From: JBBTYZ01 sp038061595 | GTDB lineage: Bacteria > Patescibacteriota > Minisyncoccia > UBA6257 > GWB1-50-10 | Length of the DNA: 11,698 nt | NCBI GenBank assembly: GCA_038061595.1 | Contig: JBBTYZ010000033.1 | Span: 1-11,698, forward strand | Direction of reading: 5' to 3' | Shown: positions 1 through 4,400 of the stretch, in pieces | Layout of the letters: the number at the start of each line of letters is the position of its first letter | Numbering within the stretch: position 1 is the stretch's first letter | The notes under the pieces: generated by a model | What the model was told of the DNA's origin: nothing | Seen by the model: only the letters and a program-made list of their open reading frames with translations | Database searches by the model: none | Translations under genes and position numbers: made by a program

Positions 1-6
1 TAGCAC

Positions 7-447
7 ATGAACATTTTGTCGGTCAACAAACGCGCGACATTTGATTATGAGATAACAGAGACATTCAACGCCGGAATAGAGCTCACTGGACACGAAGCCA
101 AATCCATAAAAATGGGGCGAATAAATATAGCCGGCTCACATGCGATAGTAAGGAGCGGCGAAATATTTTTGGTTGGTGCAGAAACACCGCCATTTCAGCC
201 AAAAAACGCGCCGGAAGACTATAACGCTGGGCGCACCAAAAAGTTGTTACTTAAAAAGGAAGAGATAAAATACATTTTCGGAAAACTCAAAGGCGGTTTG
301 ACGCTTGTGCCTCTGAAGATCTATACTAATCGCGGATTTGTGAAAGTAGAGTTGGGATTGGGGAAGGGACTGAAGAAACACGACAAGCGGGAGTTACTGA
401 AGAAGAGAGAAACAGAAAGAGAAATCCGAGGGGATGTTGGGCTTTGA
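7..447 (+). CDS. smpB: SsrA-binding protein SmpB
   Basis: SmpB binds tmRNA and delivers it to stalled ribosomes with EF-Tu in trans-translation. The 146-aa protein is of usual length and carries the family signature throughout: NKRATFDYEI at residues 7-16, GIELTGHEAKSI at 23-34, the PFQPKN..DYN stretch at 62-73, KKLLLKKEEI at 78-87, TLVPLKIY at 99-106, then VELGLGKG and a basic tail with HDKRE and KKRE. The tail (about 115-141) is the part that folds in the decoding centre in known SmpB. ATG at 7 fits the family N-terminus; the bases TAG at 1-3 may be the stop of an upstream gene. The last five codons and the stop lie inside the 5' end of the tmRNA gene, an 18-nt overlap. I see no TATAAT-like box just upstream of the tmRNA 5' end, so the two are probably co-transcribed. 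Confidence 0.97.
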   Translation: MNILSVNKRATFDYEITETFNAGIELTGHEAKSIKMGRINIAGSHAIVRSGEIFLVGAETPPFQPKNAPEDYNAGRTKKLLLKKEEIKYIFGKLKGGLTLVPLKIYTNRGFVKVELGLGKGLKKHDKRELLKKRETEREIRGDVGL

Positions 448-745
448 CAAAATAAATTTCTATAAATTGCAGGCGGAGTTGGCTTACTCCTTAAACAGGC
501 CGAAACTACAACTGCTAACACAACTGTTAGAGTCCCGAGCTTCGCGTTAGCTTAGCACGGCATCGGCGCCTGATGTCTAATAGGGATCAGCCGGTGTAAT
601 AAATTAGACTCGCTTGGGAAATTTCGCTCTTGAATCGTTCCAAGTTAAACCACCAAGAGCAACATTCTCCGATGTTCATCGGAGTAAGTCTGTAGATGAT
701 TTTTAGAAACTATTTTGGACGCGAGTTCGACTCTCGCCATCTCCA
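430..745 (+). ncRNA. ssrA: Transfer-messenger RNA (tmRNA)
   Basis: tmRNA accepts alanine, enters stalled ribosomes and encodes a degradation tag. The 5' acceptor strand GGGGATG (430-436) pairs with CATCTCC (738-744, one G-U), with discriminator A745; CCA is not encoded. The T arm is GCGAG (721-725), loop TTCGACT, CTCGC (733-737). PK1 is GGAG/CTCC with its loop GGCTT pairing to AGGCC just before the tag. PK2 is CTGAT (570-574)/ATCAG (586-590), with loop GTCTAAT (575-581) pairing to ATTAGAC (603-609). PK3 is CTTGG (613-617)/CCAAG (640-644), with loop GCTCTTG (626-632) pairing to CAAGAGC (654-660). A plain hairpin, CTCCGAT (667-673)/ATCGGAG (678-684), sits where many tmRNAs have a fourth pseudoknot. 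Helix H2 is supported by AAAATA/TATTTT and TTTCTA/TAGAAA. It is a one-piece tmRNA of 316 nt. Confidence 0.96.
514..555 (+). other. tmRNA tag reading frame (proteolysis tag)
   Basis: The resume codon is read as GCT at 514, just after PK1 and the A-rich stretch GAAACTACAACT. The frame gives ANTTVRVPSFALA and a TAG stop at 553. With the alanine carried by tmRNA the tag would be AANTTVRVPSFALA. The hydrophobic end ALA resembles, but is one alanine shorter than, the ALAA end of E. coli and B. subtilis tags. The resume codon is assigned by position and by analogy with tmRNAs that resume at GCU-AAC. The frame and the TAG are direct readings. Confidence 0.8.
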
Positions 746-796
746 CAAAAGCGAAGCTTTTGTGGATGCTGCAAACTTTCGGTCTGCAGCGCCACA
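743..796 (+). other. Competing hairpins at the tmRNA 3' end
   Basis: CCACAAAAGC (743-752) and GCTTTTGTGG (756-765) form a perfect 10-bp stem with loop GAA. The stem takes in the last acceptor-strand bases and discriminator of tmRNA. The right arm has a second partner: TGTGG (761-765) pairs with CCACA (792-796), around an inner stem GCTGCA (768-773)/TGCAGC (784-789). The two folds exclude each other. The likely role is 3'-end maturation of the tmRNA precursor; that role is inferred. Confidence 0.5.
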
Positions 797-800
797 AACA

Positions 801-825
801 AAAAACCGCCGTTGGGCGTTTTTTT
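801..825. terminator. Rho-independent terminator shared by ssrA and the convergent receiver gene
   Basis: The stem is CGCC (807-810)/GGCG (815-818) with loop GTTG. It is flanked by an A run at 801-805 and a T run at 819-825, so it has a U tract in both directions. On the plus strand it ends the smpB-ssrA transcript. On the minus strand it lies just past the stop of the gene that ends at 831. Confidence 0.85.
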
Positions 826-830
826 GATGT

Positions 831-1394
831 TTAATTAACCTTTCCGTCGGTCAGGCCAACCCTAAACTCTCCGCCCTCCTTCATCGGTTCAATTCTGATA
901 AAAAGTTTTTTGCCCTTATCGAAACCCAATGATGTTTTCTGTTGGGCATCAAGAAGCCGCACCAAATTCTCCACTCCCTCGTCTTTCCGATCTAATAAAA
1001 TGAAGTAGGTTGGTTTCTCTCCTAAGATCAAGTTAATCCGCCGAACCGTCTCCGTTAAAGACACAACGCCTTGAACCAAGAAATCATTCACTCCCAACCA
1101 GATGGCCTCTTCTTTGTCTTCTTCACGACCGCGGTGAGAAAAAATCACAATCGGAATATTGGTGAAACGGGAATCTGGCCTCATCTTTCTAACCAAATCA
1201 AAACCGCTCATCTTGGGCATCAAAATACCCGTAAAAACAATATTTGGTAAAAAACCTCCTTCAAGTAAGTTCCACGCCTCTTCACCATTCTTGGCTGGTA
1301 CGACCTCAAATCCTTCTTCTTTGAATTTGTGAACATAGATATTACGAACAGAATCGTCATCATCAACGATGAGTATTTTTTTGGCTTCGGCCAT
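831..1394 (-). CDS. Response-regulator-like protein with degenerate receiver domain
   Basis: The protein is a CheY-like receiver fold (about residues 5-125 from the chosen start) plus about 60 unrecognised C-terminal residues. The acidic cluster of strand 1 is present (LIVDDDD), as is the Ser at the usual Thr/Ser site (IVIFSHRG). The phosphoacceptor position reads Gly in IVFTGILMPKMSG, where canonical receivers have Asp, and the conserved Lys near the end reads Gln (FLVQG). Phosphorylation is therefore unlikely and the domain may act as a fixed-state or protein-binding module. No DNA-binding helix-turn-helix or enzymatic output domain is visible. I chose ATG at 1394 because it begins right before KKILIVDDDD and sits 6 nt after a TATAAT box. 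A GTG at 1412 would add six residues but lies upstream of that box. No partner kinase is in the window. Confidence 0.85.
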   Translation of the reverse strand: MAEAKKILIVDDDDSVRNIYVHKFKEEGFEVVPAKNGEEAWNLLEGGFLPNIVFTGILMPKMSGFDLVRKMRPDSRFTNIPIVIFSHRGREEDKEEAIWLGVNDFLVQGVVSLTETVRRINLILGEKPTYFILLDRKDEGVENLVRLLDAQQKTSLGFDKGKKLFIRIEPMKEGGEFRVGLTDGKVN

Positions 1395-1400
1395 TGTTAT

Positions 1401-1406
1401 ATTATA
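1401..1406 (-). promoter_or_regulatory. -10 box (TATAAT) for the receiver gene, likely leaderless
   Basis: A perfect TATAAT on the minus strand is followed by 6 nt and then the ATG at 1394. With normal -10 to start-site spacing, transcription would begin at or next to the start codon. No good -35 match lies at 16-18 nt; the upstream sequence is T-rich and overlaps the dut terminator. Confidence 0.6.
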
Positions 1407-1433
1407 ACGCACGCATAGATAAAAAAACTAAAC

Positions 1434-1460
1434 AAAAAATCCGACACCATGTCGGATTTT
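1434..1460 (-). terminator. Terminator of the dut gene
   Basis: TCCGACA (1440-1446) pairs with TGTCGGA (1450-1456) around loop CCA, extended by four A-T pairs. In the minus direction the stem runs into a T tract (complement of 1434-1439). It starts 8 nt past the dUTPase stop. Confidence 0.85.
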
Positions 1461-1467
1461 GCGTTAA

Positions 1468-2040
1468 TTATGAGCGGAGTCCGGTAGAACCAAATCCGCC
1501 AGCGCCTCTCTCAGTCGCAACGAGATCGGCGTGATTTGCTATCGCCTCAAACTCAGGAAAATAAGCGTATTGAAATAGAATTTGTGCGATGCGCATACCA
1601 CGCCTCAAATCAAAAGGCGTCTTGTTTCTGTTATATACGAGAACCCCAGCCTCGCCTCGATAGTCCGAATCAACCGTTCCCGGCGCATTCGTCACGGTGA
1701 TTCCCCATCGTGAAGCAAGCCCACTCCTTGGCGCTATCCAATAAAACATGTCGGGCGGCATCACGGTAGCAAAGCCGATGCCAACAAGTACTGATTCCTC
1801 TGGGTCCATCCGATAAACAAGCCCGTCGGACAAATTATGCACTTTCGGAGATATGTTCGGGTCTTCTGGTGGTGAAGCAAAATCGAAAAGGACCCTCCTA
1901 AACGCTTTGTTTTTTGGATCCATTTCAGAAGAAGAAACGACAGCCCTTATCGCTACATCATAGCCAGCCGCTCCGGTTGATTTCCTATCAGGCATGATTC
2001 CGCCAGGCAACAAATGAATTTGTACTTTGGGAGGATTCAC
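1468..2040 (-). CDS. dut: dUTP diphosphatase (dUTPase)
   Basis: The enzyme hydrolyses dUTP to dUMP and PPi, keeping uracil out of DNA and feeding dTMP synthesis; the trimeric family is cytosolic. All five motifs are seen in order: AAGYDV (24-29), PRSGLA (104-109), NAPGTVDSDYRGE (118-130, with catalytic-type Asp and the uracil-stacking Tyr), RGMRIAQIL (147-155) and the Gly-rich C-terminal arm RGAGGFGSTG (178-187). At 190 aa it is about 40 residues longer than typical dUTPases. The extra length lies mostly between motifs 1 and 2 (about 34-75). The motif 3 form favours dUTPase over dCTP deaminase. The ATG at 2040 has the clearest ribosome-binding site of the window. The gene has its own downstream terminator. 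It serves the same purpose as the uracil-DNA glycosylase at 10633-11247. Confidence 0.95.
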   Translation of the reverse strand: MNPPKVQIHLLPGGIMPDRKSTGAAGYDVAIRAVVSSSEMDPKNKAFRRVLFDFASPPEDPNISPKVHNLSDGLVYRMDPEESVLVGIGFATVMPPDMFYWIAPRSGLASRWGITVTNAPGTVDSDYRGEAGVLVYNRNKTPFDLRRGMRIAQILFQYAYFPEFEAIANHADLVATERGAGGFGSTGLRS

Positions 2041-2047
2041 TCGATAT

Positions 2048-2052
2048 CTCCT
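2048..2052 (-). promoter_or_regulatory. Shine-Dalgarno site of dut
   Basis: AGGAG on the minus strand lies 7 nt before the ATG. It stands out because most other starts in the window lack a recognisable Shine-Dalgarno sequence, so dut is probably translated from a leadered message. Confidence 0.75.
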
Positions 2053-2104
2053 ATATTATTGACTCAATTATGCTAAATGTAATTTAATCTATTCTCTTAT
2101 AATT

Positions 2105-2280
2105 TTCCAGCCCCAAGACGCTGACTAGTCTCTAGGTTAAAGGGTGGTATGAAACTTATCCCCAGCCCTGTTTGCACAAACCGGATAATAAAATTATTAT
2201 TTAGTTAGTCGTTTGAAAGCATAATACTCACACAAAGGCGCAAGTCGCCTAACTACCTGGACACGCATGTGTTCAATCAA
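2105..2280. other. Gene-free gap with competing helices, possible structured RNA or leader
   Basis: No gene is supported between 2041 and 2317. The sequence is rich in complementary segments. CCAGCCC occurs twice (2107-2113 and 2162-2168), and the single GGGTGG (2142-2147) can pair with either copy, each time bulging one G. GTTTG (2170-2174) faces CAAAC (2177-2181). ATAATAA (2185-2191) pairs with TTATTAT (2194-2200), flanked by AAC/GTT. GGCG (2237-2240) pairs with CGCC (2246-2249). On the minus strand this would be the dut leader; on the plus strand it would be an orphan RNA ending at the 2284-2309 terminator. I could not match it to tRNA, SRP RNA, RNase P RNA or a known riboswitch. Confidence 0.3.
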
Positions 2281-2309
2281 AAAAGCTCCCGATGGGAGCT
2301 CCTTTTTTT
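2276..2309. terminator. Bidirectional terminator downstream of the YggT gene
   Basis: AGCTCCC (2284-2290) and GGGAGCT (2294-2300) form a 7-bp stem with loop GAT. In the minus direction it leads straight into a T tract (complement of 2279-2284), ending the YggT-family gene. In the plus direction two C bases intervene before a T7 run (2303-2309), so it could also end an RNA from the gap to its left. Confidence 0.85.
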
Positions 2310-2317
2310 ATATGTTT

Positions 2318-2626
2318 TTATTTATCGGTGGGGTCTTTGGAAATTAAATGAATAAGCTCCATCACAAGATATACGATTATCGGGTAACCGAGCATGGCAG
2401 AAACTGCCACCACATCAACTTCGCTCCCATTCCTTAGAAAGCGGTTCGTGAAAATACCGCCGAAGGGAACATTTATTATATCCGTTATTGTGTAGATGAA
2501 ATCAACAACAACGGCTCTTGAGCTTGCGGTTAAGAATTTTAAAACAACTCGTATCGCGAGCAAAACCTCAAAAAGGCCGAGAAAAAACTTTACATACTGT
2601 ATGAATGAATGCTTCGGAAAGCGCAT
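2318..2626 (-). CDS. YggT-family integral membrane protein
   Basis: The 102-aa protein has two hydrophobic segments (about residues 11-32 and 71-93) joined by a loop with the family-like pattern DFIYTITDIINVPFGGIF, where YggT proteins typically read SLTDP-x-P-x-R-GIFP. YggT proteins are small bacterial inner-membrane proteins of poorly defined function, linked in some lineages to cell division or osmotic tolerance. I chose ATG at 2626. The frame stays open to 2755, but that extension lacks YggT similarity and would overlap the divergent gene at 2704. The chosen ATG sits 7 nt after a -10-like TAACAT with TTGCTT 17 nt further up. The gene ends at its own terminator. The family call rests on the hydrophobic layout plus the central loop and is fairly secure. 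Confidence 0.75.
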   Translation of the reverse strand: MRFPKHSFIQYVKFFLGLFEVLLAIRVVLKFLTASSRAVVVDFIYTITDIINVPFGGIFTNRFLRNGSEVDVVAVSAMLGYPIIVYLVMELIHLISKDPTDK

Positions 2627-2633
2627 AATCAAG

Positions 2634-2662
2634 ATGTTAGACCAGAGCATTTCAAAAAGCAA
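2634..2662 (-). promoter_or_regulatory. Promoter of the YggT gene (left arm of a divergent pair)
   Basis: On the minus strand TTGCTT (2662-2657), a 17-nt spacer and TAACAT (2639-2634) precede the ATG at 2626 by 7 nt. The boxes match consensus at 3/6 and 4/6, but the spacing is ideal. Transcription would start close to the start codon. Confidence 0.45.
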
Positions 2663-2665
2663 GGG

Positions 2666-2693
2666 TTGATTTATACGCGTTTTGATATAAAAT
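2666..2693 (+). promoter_or_regulatory. Promoter of the infC operon (right arm of a divergent pair)
   Basis: TTGATT (2666-2671), a 16-nt spacer and TAAAAT (2688-2693) lie 10 nt before the ATG at 2704. The -35 box is only 3 bp from the -35 box of the opposing YggT promoter, so the two cannot easily be occupied at once. Confidence 0.5.
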
Positions 2694-2703
2694 CTATCTA
2701 TAT

Positions 2704-3024
2704 ATGATCCCCAAAACGCCCGAATCCGCATCAAATCCAGCAAGAGAAATCCCATTAGGGGACATGATATCGGAAGCAGCTAGTATAGAATCGCTTTATA
2801 CGGTTCTTGAGACCCTGGGTACGATAAAAGGCTCTGAAGGCACGGAATATAATACCAAAGACATAATTGATACCATAAAGACTATACGCGAGATAATGCA
2901 AGCCCCCCACCTGAATCCGGACGTAGAGAAGTCCCCGTTCATAAGACGAATAACTCGCAGTTGGGGCTTGAGAGAAAAAGTCATTGAACTCCTAAGAAAG
3001 GAACAACAAGAACAAAAAGATTAA
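2704..3024 (+). CDS. Hypothetical protein, first gene of the infC operon
   Basis: I do not recognise this 106-aa protein. It begins with a Pro/Ser/Glu-rich stretch (residues 1-18), continues with an amphipathic, mostly helical-looking middle (21-65) containing TLGTIKGSEGTEYNTKDI, and ends in a basic helix with RRITRSWGLREKVIELLRKE and a Gln/Lys-rich tail. There are no membrane segments, signal peptide or cysteines. It follows a good promoter, is the first gene of the translation operon, and its TAA overlaps the likely AUU start of infC. Ribosomes finishing here could therefore re-initiate on infC. It may be a small RNA- or ribosome-associated protein or mainly a coupling cistron; both are guesses. 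A start at the internal Met 21 is possible. Confidence 0.6.
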   Translation: MIPKTPESASNPAREIPLGDMISEAASIESLYTVLETLGTIKGSEGTEYNTKDIIDTIKTIREIMQAPHLNPDVEKSPFIRRITRSWGLREKVIELLRKEQQEQKD

Positions 3025-3526
3025 TATTCGTCATAAAACAAACAACCAAATAACTGCTCGCGAGTTAAGAGTAATAGACGAAGCCGGAGAAAATCTCGGT
3101 GTTTTGAGCTTAGAGGATGCCCTCCGGATGGCCAAAGAAAAGGGGTTGGATTTAATTGAAATAGTTCCGACTGCCAAACCACCAGTTGCGAAGATAATAA
3201 GTTTTGACAAATTCCGTTATCAACAAGGGAAGGAAGAAAAGAAACAAAAACAAATACAGAAAGCTAAGGAGCTAAAAGGCGTGAGAATCTCTCCTCGCGC
3301 AGCCAAACATGATTTGGAAGTAAAAGTTAACAGGGTTGAGAAGTTCTTGGCAGAGGGACACAAGGTTGAAATAAATCTTTTTTTGCGCGGGCGAGAGAAA
3401 GGAAATAAGGCGTGGGGATTACAAAAATTGAACGAATTCATGCGAATGATAAAAATCCCTCATATAGTCACGATGGCGCCTCGCCCGGGCGGAAGAGGAT
3501 TTGTTGCGCAGATAGCTAACAAATAG
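3020..3526 (+). CDS. infC: Translation initiation factor IF-3
   Basis: IF-3 binds the 30S subunit, keeps subunits apart and proofreads the start codon and initiator tRNA. The N-terminal domain includes NNQITARELRVID and GENLGVLSLEDALRMAKEKGLDLIEI. A lysine-rich linker helix follows PVAKIISFDKFRYQ. The C-terminal domain includes KGVRISPRAAKHDLEVKVNRVEKFL and ends at the usual point (APRPGGRGFVAQIANK). The frame is closed by TAA at 2993 and has no ATG, GTG or TTG before a TTG at 3104, which would cut off the conserved first strand. Translation must therefore start at a rare codon: ATT at 3020 (168 aa) or ATT at 3026 (166 aa). E. coli infC also starts with AUU and uses it for autoregulation. AAAGGA at 2997-3002 is too distant to be a normal ribosome site. 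The first ATT overlaps the stop of the preceding gene (ATTAA). Confidence 0.93.
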   Translation: MNIRHKTNNQITARELRVIDEAGENLGVLSLEDALRMAKEKGLDLIEIVPTAKPPVAKIISFDKFRYQQGKEEKKQKQIQKAKELKGVRISPRAAKHDLEVKVNRVEKFLAEGHKVEINLFLRGREKGNKAWGLQKLNEFMRMIKIPHIVTMAPRPGGRGFVAQIANK

Positions 3527-3580
3527 TTCGGCTTGCCAAATCTGGGACGAAAAGGTAGAATTCGTGGATATTATATTTCA

Positions 3581-3751
3581 ATGAAACACAGTATTTCCCA
3601 GAGGATAAGAGTAACTAAAAATGGCAAGGTGATGAGGCGCGCAATGGGCCTGGGTCACTCACGCGCTTCGAAGACAAGCGGTCAGATGAAAAGGAAAGCC
3701 AAGTCTCGGGGACTAAACATACCAGCGATGACAATAAAGAAATATACATAA
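3581..3751 (+). CDS. rpmI: 50S ribosomal protein L35
   Basis: L35 is a small basic protein of the large subunit. The 56-aa product reads MKHSISQRIRVTKNGKVMRR, then GLGHSRASKTSGQMKRKAKS, matching the family plan of R-x-x-VT-x-x-GK followed by a His and a run of Lys/Arg. The C-terminal LNIPAMTIKKYT differs from longer-studied L35s. ATG at 3581 was chosen because the L35 family starts at about this point; an in-frame TTG at 3533 would add 16 residues with no family match. There are 54 nt between infC and this start and only 3 nt between its stop and rplT. The order infC-rpmI-rplT is the standard one, and in well-studied bacteria L20 represses this operon. Confidence 0.9.
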   Translation: MKHSISQRIRVTKNGKVMRRAMGLGHSRASKTSGQMKRKAKSRGLNIPAMTIKKYT

Positions 3752-3754
3752 AAC

Positions 3755-4102
3755 ATGACAAGAGTTAAGCGTGGAGCAACGGCCCATAAAAAAAGGGAGA
3801 GTCTCTTAAAACTTACAAAAGGCTTCAAATGGGGTAGAAAATCCAAGAAACGAGCCGCGAGCGAAGCCCTGCTCCATTCTTTGAGCCGAAAGTTTAAGGG
3901 TAGAAAGGAGAAGAAGAGGGTCTACCGCACGCTTTGGAACGTAAGGATAAATGCCGGAGTAAGGGAGGATGGCATGAAATATAGCGTATTTATCAACGCC
4001 TTGAAAAAAAAGGGGGTTATGCTTGATAGAAAAATATTGGCGGATATCGCTAAAAACGAACCCGCAGTATTCAAAAAGATAGTTGAATTCGTCAAAAATT
4101 AG
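3755..4102 (+). CDS. rplT: 50S ribosomal protein L20
   Basis: L20 is an early assembly protein of the large subunit that binds 23S rRNA through a long basic helix. The 115-aa protein has the family landmarks: TRVKRGATAHKKRESLLKLTKGF at the start, GRKSKKRAASEALL, then RVYRTLWNVRINAGVREDGMKYSVFINALKKKGVMLDRKILADIA and NEPAVFKKIV. The length is normal. It starts 3 nt after rpmI. Its last 11 nt overlap, on the opposite strand, the end of the alkyltransferase gene, and its transcript should end at the hairpin 50 nt downstream, inside that gene. Confidence 0.97.
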   Translation: MTRVKRGATAHKKRESLLKLTKGFKWGRKSKKRAASEALLHSLSRKFKGRKEKKRVYRTLWNVRINAGVREDGMKYSVFINALKKKGVMLDRKILADIAKNEPAVFKKIVEFVKN

Positions 4103-4400
4103 TTAGATCGCAACCAAATCTAGATATATTTATTTTAAAATCTACTATCTCAACGCCTTCTTTCTCAAGAAGGCGTTGTTTTTTAGCCGTTCCGCTGGCG
4201 TAACCACCCACAGAGCCGTCAGATCTTACGACTCTATGACAAGGCGTTTCTGGGGCGTAGGGGTTTTTATTCAAAGCATTACCAACCGCCCTCATCGCTC
4301 GAGGACTCCGTATAGCAGATGCGACCGAAGTATACGTAGCAACTTTACCGCGAGGTATTTTTCTTATCGTTTCGTACACTTTTTCGCTGAATGACTTCAT
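4092..4400 (-). CDS. ogt: Minimal O6-alkylguanine-DNA alkyltransferase (MGMT)
   Basis: The protein removes alkyl groups from O6-alkylguanine by suicidal transfer to an active-site Cys. The 102 aa comprise only the DNA-binding/active-site domain: FSEKVYETIRKIPRGKVATY, a helix-turn-helix region with RAVGNALNKNP (Arg finger region, 37-47), PCHRVV at 53-58 with Cys54 as acceptor, SDGSVGGYASG, and RLLEKEGVEI at 76-85. There is no N-terminal Ada/Ogt-type domain. Alkyltransferase-like (ATL) proteins have the same size but Trp in place of the Cys; here the Cys is kept, so repair activity is expected. It overlaps the Nudix gene by 56 nt at its start. At its end it overlaps rplT tail to tail, and codons 73-84 form the rplT terminator on the other strand. 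It is the last gene of the long minus-strand run. Confidence 0.9.
   Translation of the reverse strand: MKSFSEKVYETIRKIPRGKVATYTSVASAIRSPRAMRAVGNALNKNPYAPETPCHRVVRSDGSVGGYASGTAKKQRLLEKEGVEIVDFKINISRFGCDLTNF
4151..4184 (+). terminator. Terminator of infC-rpmI-rplT, inside ogt
   Basis: A perfect 12-bp stem (4151-4162 with 4167-4178, core ACGCCTTCTT/AAGAAGGCGT) has loop TCTC and is followed by six T (4179-4184). It works only in the plus direction, since the minus strand has no T tract after the stem. It lies wholly within the coding sequence of ogt. Confidence 0.9.

Noticed and set aside
1395..1412. GTG at 1412 as start of the receiver protein
   Set aside because: The TATAAT box lies between it and the ATG at 1394, so a transcript from that box would not include it.
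2101..2280. tRNA, SRP RNA, RNase P RNA or 6S RNA in the gap upstream of dut
   Set aside because: There is no cloverleaf, no GGAAGGAAGC-type SRP loop and no RNase P core motif, and I could not close a long 6S-like stem with a central bubble.
2627..2755. N-terminal extension of the YggT gene to a start at 2755
   Set aside because: The added residues lack family similarity, overlap the opposing gene at 2704, and cross both divergent promoters.
3104..3106. infC starting at TTG 3104
   Set aside because: It would remove the conserved first strand (NNQITARELRVID...GENLGV) of IF-3.
3533..3580. L35 starting at the in-frame TTG at 3533
   Set aside because: The 16 extra residues do not match L35, which begins at the ATG at 3581.
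4092..4400. Alkyltransferase-like (ATL) protein instead of MGMT
   Set aside because: ATL proteins have Trp in place of the acceptor Cys; here the motif is PCHRV.
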